From assembly GCA_905250115.1 (NCBI GenBank), contig CAJNOI010000004.1, positions 1,092,621 to 1,156,620 of the forward strand: a stretch of DNA of 64,000 nucleotides, written 5' to 3'. Origin of the DNA: Adineta steineri (lineage: Eukaryota; Rotifera; Eurotatoria; Adinetida; Adinetidae). Shown in pieces: positions 36,358-49,423 of the stretch (position 1 is its first letter; every line of letters starts with the position of its first letter). The notes beneath the pieces are model-generated. The model was not told the DNA's origin, did not search any database, and saw nothing but the letters and a program-made list of their open reading frames with translations. A program made the position numbers and the translations under genes.

Positions 36358-39300
36358 TTATTCATATATTAGACTTTGTTCTTTGATTCGAAATACTTTT
36401 TTAGGCATTTTTGAATGATATAACATTGATAGATCATCATAATGATTTGCACTGTTCAATGTTAACCGTTGTTTAGTCACACTAAATAAACATAATATAA
36501 GAAATAAAATAAAAAAAATTTCGAAATTAACAAACCGATCAAGTTCATATGCAATATGATTCTCAAGTTTTTGTACAAGATTATCAATTGTATTATTTTG
36601 TTGAGAAGATAATTGAAAAGGCTTACGAGATTTATTTTGTGAATGATATTTATCATATGCCTTAGATAAAAGATCAATATCATGAACATAATAATTATTT
36701 TCTTTTTCTTGTTTTAATAAAGAATTTGTTGTTTGTTGACAATGATTTTGATTGGCATCATCGTGTGTTCGATCAGGATAATCTGTTGACTAAGCACAAA
36801 CAACAACATTATTTTTTTAAATTATAAAAAATAATCAAAATTATATACTTGATCAGTTGTTGTTTTAGATTTCTTTTTTACTTCAATTTGTATTTTTTTT
36901 TCCATAATATAATTTCGAATATCCTCAATCGTATCGTCAAGCAATTTCTATCAGATAAAAGATAACAATGAGTTTTTATATCAATATTTATAACATACAA
37001 GTACATTTCGAGTTGGTAATCGTTCGATAAGTGCTTCTCGATCGTATGTAAATGAGGTAACTTGTCTTGAAAATATAAAAGATCATCAAAATTGTAAAAA
37101 AAAGAGAATTTTTTATTACGGAATTTTTGTATATGTATGAGATGAACTGTCCATTGCCATAAGCAATTTTGTAATAGAATCATGTACTAAACGGACACAA
37201 GCTTTTTCAGATGTTTCCATCTTGAGTATTAATTCTTGTTGACATGCAGATGCATCAGCATTTTCATTTGACAGACGATCTAATGTATTCTCTAATTCAT
37301 GCATACGTTGTTGAACACGAGTTAATTCATTAACTTTTTCCTAAAAGAATAATTCATTTGTAGGAACATTATTAAATTATTTCATAAATTTGAGTTAAAA
37401 AATCTCATAGAATACATTTTTATATGTAGATGAGTAGAGTTCATAACCGTAGCGAACAATTCTTGCCTTTAGAAAAATTAACCAATCAAGAATGAGTTCG
37501 TGCTTGATCATTAACTTAATTAGGATGTATCTAGAGAACATATTCATGATTAATGACTGAGAATTATACTAAATATATCCGATTTCCGGATTTATTCACG
37601 TATATTTAATTCCTTTCTTTAATAAGAATGACTAATGAATTGTCTAGCATATATAGATATATAAAATTATATTTCATAGATTATTAATAAAGTATTTCAT
37701 CTTAGACTTTCTAATAGAGATTGTGCAAAAGTATTCTTAACTACAATGTGAATTTATTTGTATTTATTTTTCTCTTTGATTACATAAGTCTTCATATTGA
37801 CGAATATTATTTTATTTAAAAAAAAGAAATGGAATTTTAATCATTTGATTCAATAATTATTAAAATACTCAAACGTTTTTTTCTTTTCATTTTATTTAAC
37901 ATTCACAATTGTAAATATTTACACAGTATTTCAAACAAAAACAAACATAGTTCTTAAATTTCCTTTTCATAAAAAAGAAAAAAAGAAAGAAGAAGTAAAT
38001 AAGTCATTATAAATAATGTTTATATAATTGACAGTCTATAGTATTTCACTTCATGCTATTACTTTGGTAAGTCTTATGAAATCTTAATACGATAAATAAT
38101 TAATAGAACTATGAACTTTCGATTTACATCTTATTTAAAATATAAAAATTTTTATTATTAGTATATAACTCATTTATTTAACTTCTAGAACTTCTGTTTG
38201 TCATTCATACGATACTATATCATTTTTAATAGTCATACAACAAACTTTAATTATTGTATATATGTATACGATGAAAACATATCTATGAAATAATATTTGA
38301 CTTAATCGAATGAAACTTTAATAAGTTTTTAAAAAAATACTTAATCAATATATTGAAAAATTCGTATTCTTTCTTTCGGTAGCTACATACCATTTGAAAT
38401 TGATTATGTAGTCGAGAAACTTCATCATGAAATTCTTTTCGACATTGTTCTTTCATATTATAGATAGCATTGATACGTTCACGACCATTTTCTTTTAATA
38501 TTAGTTGGGCTTCACTCGATTGCTATTGTATAAAGAAGAAAAAAAAATCAAGAATATGAAATTGTATAAAAATGAAATCAGTTTTTCAACAAACCATTTG
38601 TGCATCGTATAATTTCTTTTCTAAACGTTGACAACGTTCTTGTTCATGTTTTAATTGATCTTGTAAATTTTTATATAATCGAATTTTCTCTTCTTCAAAT
38701 TTTGCTCGTTCACCGGCTATTAAAAGTTCTTTATGTTCATTCCAAAGTTTTCTTTCACGTTCCATTCGATCTTCCATCTGTACAGAAAAAAAACAGTAAA
38801 TAAATCAAAATTTCATTTAAATCCTTAATCATAATAAACCTGTAATAACGCATTTTTGTTCGATGATATAAGTTCAATAAGTTCACTATCTTTTTGAAAG
38901 ATTAATCCTTTCAATTTAGCTATTTCTCGATCTTTAATCTATTTATATATATAGGACTAGATTTTGTTTGAAACAATATGAATAATTCTTACAAGTATAT
39001 TCCAATTTGAATTTACATTTGTACGTTGTGAAGTATTACATATAACCTTTAAATAAAATATATTATTTAATAATTAATATAGAATTCTATTAGTATATGT
39101 AACCATTTGTTGAGTTGTTGATGGAATACATGGTGCTCGCGATAGATCATTTTTTTGATTAGGAGAAACAATGTCATTTCTAAATAATTGTTCTTATGAA
39201 TATTTAAAAATGTCTTTTTTACGATAAGAGAAAAGTCAATAATAATAATAATAACGAGTAAAATTATAATTAGTTATATTGCATACCTAAGTATATCAAT

Positions 39301-39405
39301 CGTATCATTTTTTTGTTTTAGTTCATTTTCCAATGCTCGAAATTTGTCTTCAAATTTTTGTCGTATTTGTGGGTGTTGATGAGGACAAGTACGTAGCTTA
39401 CTCAT
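36358..39405 (-). CDS. Coiled-coil protein, 473 residues
   Basis: Eleven exons join in phase: 39405-39287, 39179-39104, 39046-38993, 38938-38840, 38777-38595, 38522-38391, 37340-37120, 37065-37005, 36947-36849, 36789-36536, 36481-36358. After MSKLRTCPHQHPQIRQ a first coiled coil begins (KFEDKFRALENELKQKNDTI). The centre is heptad-rich Glu/Lys/Arg/Leu sequence (MERERKLWNEHKELLIAGER, LEKKLYDAQM, ENTLDRLSNENADA). A conserved-looking patch follows (TYDREALIERLPTRN, KLLDDTIEDIRNYI), then a Gln/Asn/Lys-rich tail ending RIKEQSLIYE. It has no enzyme or membrane motif. The composition suits a centrosomal, ciliary or cytoskeletal scaffold, but I do not recognise the family. Intron 6 is about 1.05 kb, unusually long for this locus. 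Confidence 0.75.
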
Positions 39406-40476
39406 GTTGCGGTATGTTATGTTATGTTATACTTATATCCCTCTCAGTCGATCTTATCAAAATCAGCATGTAAAAATGTAAGACGTATATTTTGTACTAA
39501 TAGAGAAAAAAAAAGAACGAAAGTCTGAGAGAGATGAAGTTGTATACAATGAACAAAAGAAGAGAGATCGATATGATGCTGGTAGTAGTAGTCAAATATT
39601 TGAAAGCGTGCTGTTGTCAGCATACACTTTTGCAGATTCTCTTTACAGAGCACAACCGCAACACGTATATCTTTTTTCTCCTCTGTCTCTCTCTCTCTCT
39701 TTATTCTCCACACCTCTCCTGTTCCTGACGCCAAGGCTTTCTCTCTCGTTCTCTTCGTCTTTCCTCTAAAATTCTTTTACATCTTTATGCCCTGAAAACT
39801 ACTACTTTGCTTGCATTTTAAAGACGACTTGTTATATAGTCAAAAAGTAACCTTGGTCTCTAACATCGTAAAGTAGTAATCTTCTATAATGGAATGAAGT
39901 CACCCAGAGTCATCACTTCCATCATAAACGATAAAAATCACTTAATAAAAAAAAGACAAAAGAGTAGACAATTTAGTTAGCACGTCAGTTACTCAAGAGA
40001 TTAGATGTATTCATCTTCTAAGATATGTGGAAATGAAAAAGAAAAGTACATAATTTATGCAAATATTTTCTCTTGATTTAATCAAAATATGTCACAACAT
40101 CGTTTGTAACTGAGGTGTGCATGAAACTATTATAAAAACTTAAGTAATGAATTTTTCATTTAATCACTTGTTTCTATTATAAATATATATTGATTTTATG
40201 CTTCTTTTATTATTGTTATTATTATTATTATTCTTCATATTATGAGTTTCTGCTATTTTGTTCTTTTTTCAGAACGCATAGGCGCAATTAACTTGAGAAA
40301 TAAATATAAGAAAAAAAAAACGAAGGCAAATGAAAGAGAAAAAAAAACAAACAATACAGATAATATTATCGGACGCATATATATGAGGAATCTACACATT
40401 GAAACAGTGGAATTCTTCACCGTCAGATGAAAAAAAAATAAACAAGAAAAAAATTGTAGATCACGAGAAATAAAAC
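39406..40476. other. 1.07-kb intergenic region
   Basis: Between the start of the coiled-coil gene and the stop of the GPR158-like gene, both on the minus strand. A CT microsatellite lies at about 39686-39702. Open frames on both strands here (about 39440-39730) are without homology or splice support. Confidence 0.5.
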
Positions 40477-43400
40477 CTATTTAAATGTAACTCGTTGGCC
40501 AACACTTGTCGATGCCATTGTATTTTGTAAATCTGATAATGTTCGACCATGAGCATCATCACTTTCATCTACACTACCACGATAAATACTTATTCCACCC
40601 AGATGTGTATGTTCATTATGACTTCCTGTACTATCTTCAGGTGTTTTTAATGGATCATGATCATGTTTATCACCACCACCACTACTTAATATACTATTGA
40701 CTGTTCCACCGCCTCCACCAGTGCCTGCAGTACTTGTTCCATGACGTTGAAAGGCTTGCATAGAAAATCGACGTTTTCGTCGTTGTCCATGTCGTTTTGT
40801 TAAATGTGGATTATCTTTACGCATTGTTTTCGTTTTTAATACATGTAATGATGTATATAAACGTTTCAATTCCGCCTTTAAAATAAATTACATATATATA
40901 TCTTTCCAAATATATAAATCTTACTCGAATTTCTTCAGGATCCATATCTCGTAAATTTAATTCACCAAATTCTACATCACCATTTGAATGTAATTTACTG
41001 ATAAGATCAGCTGGTTCAGCACCATCAACTACTGAACGAACACGATCACGTCCGGCAAATTCTTCATTAAATGGTCGGAATATATAACATAACTAAATCA
41101 ATATTTAAAAAGATAATTACTTTTACAAATGAAAAATAAAATTAATTTTTACTTTTGTACAAAAAATAAGTATAAGCATACAGGTTACTGTAAAATGGCA
41201 TCGTAAGACAGATAAAATAAAAAGTGCATCAGGATTAACTGTTGACCATAAACAGTCTCTATGAAAATTGAAGAAAAGGAAAAAAAAAAGTTTTTTTTTT
41301 CTTATTTTCTTTCAAAGAAAAGTCCGTAAGTACTTACTTGATTATATGAAGTAATGTTGAAAAAAGCATTTCACATATAATAACAATTGTTATTAATTTT
41401 CTTTCATGATATTCACATGGAGCAGTTCTTGTACTATAGATAAAACGAATGCCAACACAAAGAAATATAAATTCCGCTAAAATAAAAAAAACGATCATTT
41501 TTTTCTTCTTGATTTCTTTTGAAAATTATCAAATTTTACAAACCAATTTGAACAAGATAATCCCATGAACGTGGACGACATGTTTGAAAAGAAAATCTTC
41601 CTTTTATTGTAACACCATTTCCTAATAAATATTTTCCAAGTGGTATATTTTCATTGGCATGATCTATATTAACTAATGTCCATCCAAGTAAATAACCAGT
41701 TATTGATATTGAAATAAAAAATAATATACGTAATATATCTTTTTCTTTGACTTGTACACAATGTGCCTTACGAGATTGAAATTCAGCTAACATTCTTTAA
41801 TAGAATACAATATATATGAAAAAAAAGTGACTAATTTTCATATTAAACTTACTTATAAATACGTAATATTAATGTTCCATAAACAATAGTAAAACCAAGT
41901 TCACGTAACCATGGCATTATTAAACAAACAATTCCATGTGGACCTAAACTATCGATAATAACCTGGAAAGAGAGAATTACAAAATGAAAATTATATTGTA
42001 ATTATCCTACTGATGCATAGAGTAAAACGGCACCAAGTAATACAAGTTCAAGTAAAATCCACATTGAATGTTTAATTATTTTTGTTTTACGTTTTTTAAA
42101 TACAATAGCAGCAAGTATAGCAACAAACACAATAAATATCGATTGAATTATTATTATTATGGTAGGTAATAAACGATTATGAGTTATACGACATAATTCT
42201 GGATGACATTTACATGTATCTATTTTTAATGTTAATGATCCATTATCATTTGTTTTATTCCATTCTAATTCATTTCCATCAATAATTAAACTTATATTTT
42301 CTTGTGAATTCGAACAATGACAATCATAAGCTCCTAAAGTAAAACCTTCACCACGACGAAAAAGACACTAATAGTAAATAAAGATATTAGTTAAGTTAGA
42401 AGAAATATTTTAACGATAAAAGTAATTTACTTTCATTCCAGTAGGACATTTATGTGTGCCACCAAATGGTACATCATTATTAGCACATTGATTTATATCA
42501 ACAGATGATATGTTGAAATAAGTAACAAGAAAATAACTACGAATAACAAAAATGTTTACCATTATTTAAGATGCCTGTGTTTTTTTATTACCTAGTTGTC
42601 AATGGAAAAATATGTGCCATTAGAAAAGTTTCATTTTTATTCAATTCACATAGAACAGGTCCAATCCACCAGCCATCATTAAATAATGAATTATTACTAT
42701 TAGACGTTGTTTGTTTTAATGTTTCGCGTGCATTTGCTGGTGTAAATTTATGTAAAATAACATTTGAATTTTGTTTTAATTTAACATCATGTATGGAATC
42801 AAAATCACTTTGATTATTTATACGATAATATTTTATTGTATCATAATATATATATGCACCACCATTATTATCATTAAATAAGGGTGGTGCGACAATGAGA
42901 TTTATTTCTTTTATGGATAAATGAATAGTAAGTAATAAACGTATACGAAAACTATATTCATCATGAAATTTAGCTAATGCAAAATCACCTAATAAATTTG
43001 ATGAATTATTTAATTTCTGACGTATACTAGCTGCTGTAGATTTTAATGCAGAAAAGCTTTTTTCAAAAGTTCTTTCGACCAAAGAAATAGTTTCGAATGA
43101 TAAAGTTTTTGGTCCTGGTAAAGTATAAATTCCATCAACTGCCGAATTTATTGTACAATCACTTAATGCAGATGATGTTCGATGTAATAACATTTTGCTT
43201 AACATTTCCGTACAATGTTGTTTATCATTAATATTTAATTCTGTTGATGGTGGTGATGGTGGTAATTGTCTTTTTAAACGATGATTTAAATATGTATTTG
43301 TATTTTTTTGTGTAGGAAATAGAATAAAAAAAGTCAAAAGTAATGAAAGAGAACTAATTAGAAATATGATTATATATGATCGAATATGTACGAAATCAAA

Positions 43401-43556
43401 TATTGATTGTTTTGATTTAGAAAAAGTTAACATGTTATTATTTCGAAGTTGAATATAAGATGACAATGATGATGATGATGATGATATATGATCATAATCA
43501 TCGCGTGAATGATAATGTTGTTGTTCAGATTTTTTCTGTCTCATGATTAGAATCAC
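40477..43556 (-). CDS. GPR158/GPR179-like class C orphan receptor
   Basis: Nine exons (43556-42592, 42536-42431, 42367-42011, 41962-41853, 41794-41544, 41476-41338, 41258-41153, 41092-40925, 40875-40477) join in phase to 866 residues. A hydrophobic anchor or uncleaved signal lies at about 60-81, followed by a basic site (HRLKRQ). The ectodomain (about 110-320) suits the Cache-type domain of GPR158, followed by a Cys-rich EGF-like part (about 330-425). The seven-helix domain (about 426-678) carries family wording: IMPWLRELGFTIVYGTLILR, RPRSWDYLVQIAEFIFLCVG and FIYSTRTAPCEYHE. The tail contains KRLYTSLHVLKTKTMRKDNPHL, matching the GPR158/179 juxtamembrane helix motif. These receptors sense glycine or act through RGS7-Gbeta5 in vertebrate neurons. 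The ligand here is unknown. An earlier Met at residue 1 or 5 is equally possible. Confidence 0.88.
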
Positions 43557-46500
43557 AATAATAATATTTTCAAGCTGAAAGAAAGACGAAAAAAAGAAGG
43601 AATAGATAATTGAATTATATACTATATATGATTTTTTTTATTCTGTATATATTAGTATAAAGACCAAATGAAGCAGAATAATTGAAAAAGATAGAAATTT
43701 AGAAAAAGAAATAAAAAGTTTTTCTATTTCCATTCATATATATATATAAATATAGATATAGATGTATATATACAGAGAGAGAGAAAGAAAGAGAAATACA
43801 CACAAAGAACAACAACAGGTAGTTAATGATAAATACTTATTGTAGTAAAAATAAAAATTCTATTCTTATTTTCTCTTTATTATTCATCTGACAAGATAAT
43901 TTCAATTTGACTAAGAGATTAAATTTTATTATGATAGACTAAGACTTATTTGCTTACTGACTATTTTTTCTTCTGTATCGTCTTTTTTTTCTTCGACATC
44001 TCTCTTCTTTGTGTTAGAAGCTGTTCCATCTAAACTACAATACAGGACTACTCGACGTCGTCGTCTCAGAAACTAAATCTGTTCTGTCTTTCTTCTTCTT
44101 CTTCTTCTGCTTCGTGGTCGTCGTCGTCGTCGTCGTCGTCATCGACTTCTTCTACTGATGTTGCTATTGCTGTTACCACTATTGCTACTGCGTCTTCTTC
44201 TCTTCTTTTCCTGCGTGACGCCCGGGCGCACACAAGTAGACTTGCGTTCGCAAGCTCGCCCGATAATTGATCATTTGTTTTTTGACATTCACTTGGTTCC
44301 TCGCTCTGAATGCACGCGTTGAATCGTGTGTAGTGGTAGTAAGTTCTACGGGATCTCGATCTACGCGTGTGTGTGTTCGAGTAATGAATATCCAAATTCA
44401 TATTTCCTCGCTCTCTATCTTTACTCGATAATCATGTTCCGTTGTTGGTCTGGGTGTCTACTAATAATAGAACTGATTATGTTACATATATATATATATA
44501 TAGCACATGTTTTCTTCTCGTCTCTATCTTATTGTCATTTTTTTGTCTCTTAGATTCAATTGTTGTCATTGACAAGAATATGAAACGGATATTCTTATTG
44601 TGTCGATCGATTCTGATGTGAATAGAAGAGACAAGTCCACAAATAATAAATGACCATCTGTTAGATGTAAAACAATAAGAAGACAAAAAAAATAAATATA
44701 TGTAATGAAATATCTGCCAATATAGATACGATATGATTATCAAAATATTTTTATTATAGATCGAATGAATAAAACTAACTAAATAAATGTTTAGAATAAA
44801 GAGAGAAGGAAGACAAATAAATAATCATAAAAAAAGGATCTGGTGAAATCTAAGATAGTGATTGGAAATGCGAATGTCTACAGGCACATTAAATAATCAT
44901 GAACTATCATATCTCTTTTTTCTCATCTATTTGTTTATCTGTAAATATATTATTGTTATATGCATATTGTATAATCAAACTTACCACAAATAATAGATGT
45001 TCACTTTGATGTTGTAATTCTTATTTATATAAAACAAAAATGAGGCTTGATATATAAATATGATATATTATTAGTTTTTCTTTTTTTATTTATTTCAAAC
45101 TCATCTCTTTTCATCGCTTAATTTTTTTCACACTAACTTTTTTCTTTTTTGTTACTACATACTTTTTACTAAAATAGAAACGAGTGAATACACAGGAAGA
45201 AGTATCGTTTTACATTTTTTTTTCACGTACATATTCCAAAATAAACACTCTATCTTTCTATTTTATTGTCCTACTACACATTCTACTACCAAAATTTAAT
45301 GACAAGCGTATAGTTGGATGCGCGCGCCTGTTTCTAAACAAGAGAAGAGAAAGAAGAAAGACGAAGGGCAAATTTTTTCGCACTTTCTTACGCGTATACT
45401 CTAATTCTCACCGGAATTCTTCAACACGGACGCACGATCGTTTCCTTTCGAAGACGAGTCGAATTGACGCATCACTACATATACAACATATATGTAGATT
45501 TCATGTTTGCCTCGACAAAAAGCTTAGTCTCTAGCAAGCAAACAAGCAGCAGCACTAGAAGCATCCCCATCTCCCACTACTATTCTTCATTTTCTTCTGC
45601 TGCTTCTTTTCCTTCTCCTTCTCCTCCTGCTTCTTCTTCTTCTTCGTCTTTTCCTTCTTATTCTGGCTTTTTTTTTCTTTTGCTTTTCTTTATTTTTTTT
45701 CTCTGTTATGAGCGTACGAATGCTTCGGTAGGAATCGACAATAGTCCTTCACTTCTGTTCTTGTTCTTCGACGACGGTGACGATAGTAGAAACGTCGTTT
45801 TTTGTCGCATTCACTGCTATTTCTTTCCATATCTTGAACAGCATTAATAACGACGCCAGCCTTTAGAGCCTCTCCTTCTCTTCTCTTCTCCTTCTCCTTC
45901 TCCTTCTCCTTCTTCTTCTTCTCTTTTTTTTACACAACCAAACACAAATGCATGTGGTATCGACGTAACCTATATGAGGATGAGAATGATGAGTACTCAT
46001 CGTTGTTGCCGAGAAAGACAATGTGACTACGACTATGAATACATACACACATACATACACGCACATACTCACCCACACATAAAAAAAGAAAAGTAACGGA
46101 AAAAAAAGAAACGAGAATGACAGTTCATATGTTCGATAAATGATTGTTCATTCATTATCATGTTAGTAATGCTCGTCACACAACAATGATGTCTAACACT
46201 TTCTTTCTTTTTTTCTCTCTCTCCAAAAATGTCACTCTCTCATATACTATGTATATATAGTAATGTCAACTAGAGGGAAAATAAAAACGATGACTTCTCT
46301 CTATATTTCGATACAAAGATTATCAATATGGTATTATTGATAAATATATATATATATATATATACATGTGTAATATTATTATATGCTCACTAAGAATTAG
46401 AAAAATCCGACAAAAATAAAAAGAACTATTCTCAATATATATAGTATCGATATATTTATTTATTTATTTATATTTACTTTACTAATAGATCATAGAGTGC

Positions 46501-47381
46501 ATTTATTGGACAGTTATTTATTGAGAACTTCACATGATATCAATGTATATCGATGAAAACATATCTGTTTCCATCATAGTCAAACAAACAGATGATACCT
46601 CTTTTCTTAACAATATGTTTATGAATGTTTTCATAATAAACAAATAACAAAAAAATAGACGCGAGAATGTTCAACAGATCTTCTATCATCATCATCTTAC
46701 TGTTATTACTTAAAGAAGAAAGAAGATAGATCTAATATATATATATATTTACTTCATTTACGTAATTTGGTTTTTTATCTGCACTTATTCATAATGATCA
46801 TCGATTGATTAATATGAATGAACATGCATACATATGAATAATTGCATAGACGAATAATATTCGTAGTATTTATATGAATCTTCTTCTTCGTCTTTTTTCT
46901 TATATTATTTATTTGATGCATCTATTCATCGTTTCAACAAAGAAATATATCTAAGTATTCACTTGATATCTGTCGTTTTTAATCGATAATTCAGAAATAA
47001 AAAGACTGTTTTTTTTATAAAAGTAGTAAAAGAGAAAATTGTTTAATTTCATTTGGTATTAATCAACGACAATAACAACAACAACAACAACAACAATATT
47101 TTTCCTGTTCGTCACTCTTTATTAAAATCCATTTGCTATGCGTCAGACCGATTTCTTGTTACACTTGTTATAATAATAGTATTATATTAATCCATATTCA
47201 CTTTCTTTTCTCCATTAGGAAATAAACCATAATTTTTTATGATATTTTCAAATGCTAACATGCTCTTTCTATATATATATATATATATAGATGGCTATGT
47301 TTAATTTTAATTATAACTGAAAAAAGTGATTATTCAACTTTTCTTTTCATTAATAACAAAAAAAAAACAAATGTAAACATA
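43557..47381. other. 3.8-kb upstream region of the GPR158-like gene
   Basis: No coding exon supported. It holds GA/TA microsatellites (about 43735-43795, 46345-46365, 47270-47290), a CTT/CTC polypyrimidine tract (about 45590-45920) and a G+C-richer patch at 44040-44360 that includes GACGCCCGGGCGCACAC and a CTTGCG-TT-CGCAAG hairpin. The latter may be the promoter or 5' UTR of the receptor gene. This is inference. Confidence 0.45.
44040..44360 (-). promoter_or_regulatory. G+C-richer patch, possible promoter or 5' exon of the GPR158-like gene
   Basis: CpG-containing sequence in an otherwise AT-rich setting, 0.5-0.8 kb upstream of the receptor start. It contains a GTC trinucleotide run (about 44114-44137), CGCCCGGGCG and the inverted pair CTTGCG/CGCAAG. 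An open minus-strand frame through it lacks family similarity. A regulatory role is inferred from position and composition only. Confidence 0.25.
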
Positions 47382-49129
47382 TTACATCCATGGGAAAACA
47401 CTATGAGTAGAATTATTTCCTTGAAATGATTGCTGCTGGGTTGGGCGTACATTTGGATTATTTGTACTAGAACTGACTACATTTGAAAACGGAGTAGACA
47501 TATTAGTAGTAGTATTGGCATTGTTTTGCCAAGATGATTGTGGTATTGTTGAACGATATTGTGGTGATGGTGAATTTGATGTATTTTGAAACCAATTAGG
47601 TATACTTGGTGCAGGTCGATTATCATTACCACCACGAAAACCTCGATTATAACCACGACCACGACCTCGACCTCGGCCACGTTCTGCATTGAAATGATTT
47701 GGTTGAAAACTAAAGACAAAAGAAAAATGAAATCAATAATTTAATATAATTTTATTTTAAAAATATTTTTATCTACTTGTTAATATGATTAGCTGTTGCA
47801 TCCATCATTTGTTCATTGGTAATTTCTTCAAAATTTCTTTTTCCTTTTTGTATTGCTTTAGCTGCACGTTCTTGTTCATCATCACTATAATCAATAGCAA
47901 ATTTGGGTGGTTCATTATCATCTTCCCATGATGCATCGGAACCTTTTAATGCTCTTAATTCTTGTACAAAAACATATTTTGTATATGTTGTTTCTTTTGG
48001 TGCATAGAAAACTTCTTGATTTAATTCAATTTGACGTTGATAAATATTATCAATGTCATTATAACGAATAGAATAATAAGGTTTTTCAACTGGTCCAAAT
48101 GTTTCAAATATAAGTCCAATTGAACGACGATCACGATTGAAAATAACACTATCATCATTGAGTGCTGGCGAATGAACTAATGATTCAATAATAACTAATT
48201 TTCCATCGATAATATGACGTATATGACCAATACATTCAATGGGTGTTTCTTCGCTAAGTGTAATTGTTAGATTTTCAATTGGTGGAAGTTCATCAACAGC
48301 AAGTTCGTTACGTGTACGTGGACCATGACGATTACGAAGAGCTTTTTGTTCATCGGTATCTGATTCTGAATCATCATTTATAAGCGTACTAAACAGAATG
48401 AATCATAGGTAAAATTAAACAACAAATTTTTTTTTGTTACTTTTTATCGTCAGATAGAAATGATTCATCACTTGACGATGAACTATCATCTTCAGAACTT
48501 GAAAAAATTTGACGTTTCTTTTGTTTTGATGTCATAGATCGATTTTTTGTTTTTTTTACTTTCTTATGATAACGTGGTTCAAGTTTAATTGTTACATTAT
48601 CACAAAGTGAATTCACTAGATGAATCTGTTCAATAAGATCATCGAGTAAATTTCTAATATCATGATCAACTTAAAATAAATATAACAAAATATTTGATTT
48701 AAAACAAAAAAATGCATATTTTCAAATTATTTTTTTTGTTAAATTTCATAAAATAAATTTCTTTAATTCATCTAAATGATATATAAAACAAGGTGAATAG
48801 AGAATCTCTACTGGAGGCATTGTAAAGTATGCGAATCGTATACTAATGCATATTCATCTGTGTTGCAAATGATAGCAATCATGTCACAAGCAAATACACA
48901 TACAGATGTTGACAATTAATGGAAGAAATGTTTACATAATCGTACTCATATTGCATAGACACTCACAAAGAAAGAAGAGATTTTTATATAGCTATCATAT
49001 GTCTATTAGATAAATCTTGTTTGTTATTATTTCTACGACATTCTACAATTTAGATTATATTGGAAGGAATTTAATTAATATTTACTAATTTAATTAGTTA
49101 CCTGAATAATTTGAATGTAAATTAGCCAT
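47382..49129 (-). CDS. NAF1: H/ACA ribonucleoprotein assembly factor NAF1
   Basis: NAF1 holds dyskerin during H/ACA RNP assembly before GAR1 replaces it, acting in the nucleoplasm. Exons 49129-49102, 48669-48441, 48388-47777 and 47709-47382 join in phase to 398 residues. The N-terminal region is acidic and Ser-rich with a basic nuclear-signal-like patch (KKVKKTKNR). The Gar1-like beta-barrel core lies at about 105-230: IECIGHIRHIIDGKLVIIES, SPALNDDSVIFNRDRRSIG, LIFETFGPVEKPYYSIRYN and VFYAPKETTYTKYVFVQ. The diagnostic KGSDASWEDDNEPP follows, then YSDDEQERAAK. The C-terminus has an RGG-like stretch (ERGRGRGRGRGYNRGFRGG) and a Gln/Asn/Ser/Pro-rich tail. The order matches animal NAF1, which is somewhat longer. 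The first exon is only 28 bp, ahead of a 432-bp intron. Confidence 0.92.
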
Positions 49130-49423
49130 ACACTTCTATTAAAGAAAAATCGATCTAAAGGAAAATCTATTTGATTTATTACTAAATTATCATTTATTTA
49201 ATAAATGGTACTTTATTTATTTATTTATTTCAGGAATAATCAAAATAAAAATATCTATATAGAAAAATAATGAGAAAACAATATATCCTTCTGTTTTTAG
49301 TCATGTTTTTACATAGAAAAAAACCTACAAAAAAAAATTTATTTAATTGATATATATTTGGTGGCAAATATTTTAAAAGATACACATAGTTTTTCGTGAA
49401 TGATCATATTCTTACCAATAATA

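Noticed and set aside
39444..39734. 96-residue minus frame between genes
   Set aside because: Contains a CT microsatellite, no family similarity and an overlapping frame on the other strand.
44066..44401. 111-residue minus frame with poly-Asp and poly-Glu
   Set aside because: Low-complexity translation of a GTC/CTT repeat upstream of the receptor gene. No splice connection to the receptor start could be made.
45184..45847. Two plus-strand frames rich in Ser/Phe
   Set aside because: They come from a polypyrimidine tract, with no domain, splice or codon support.
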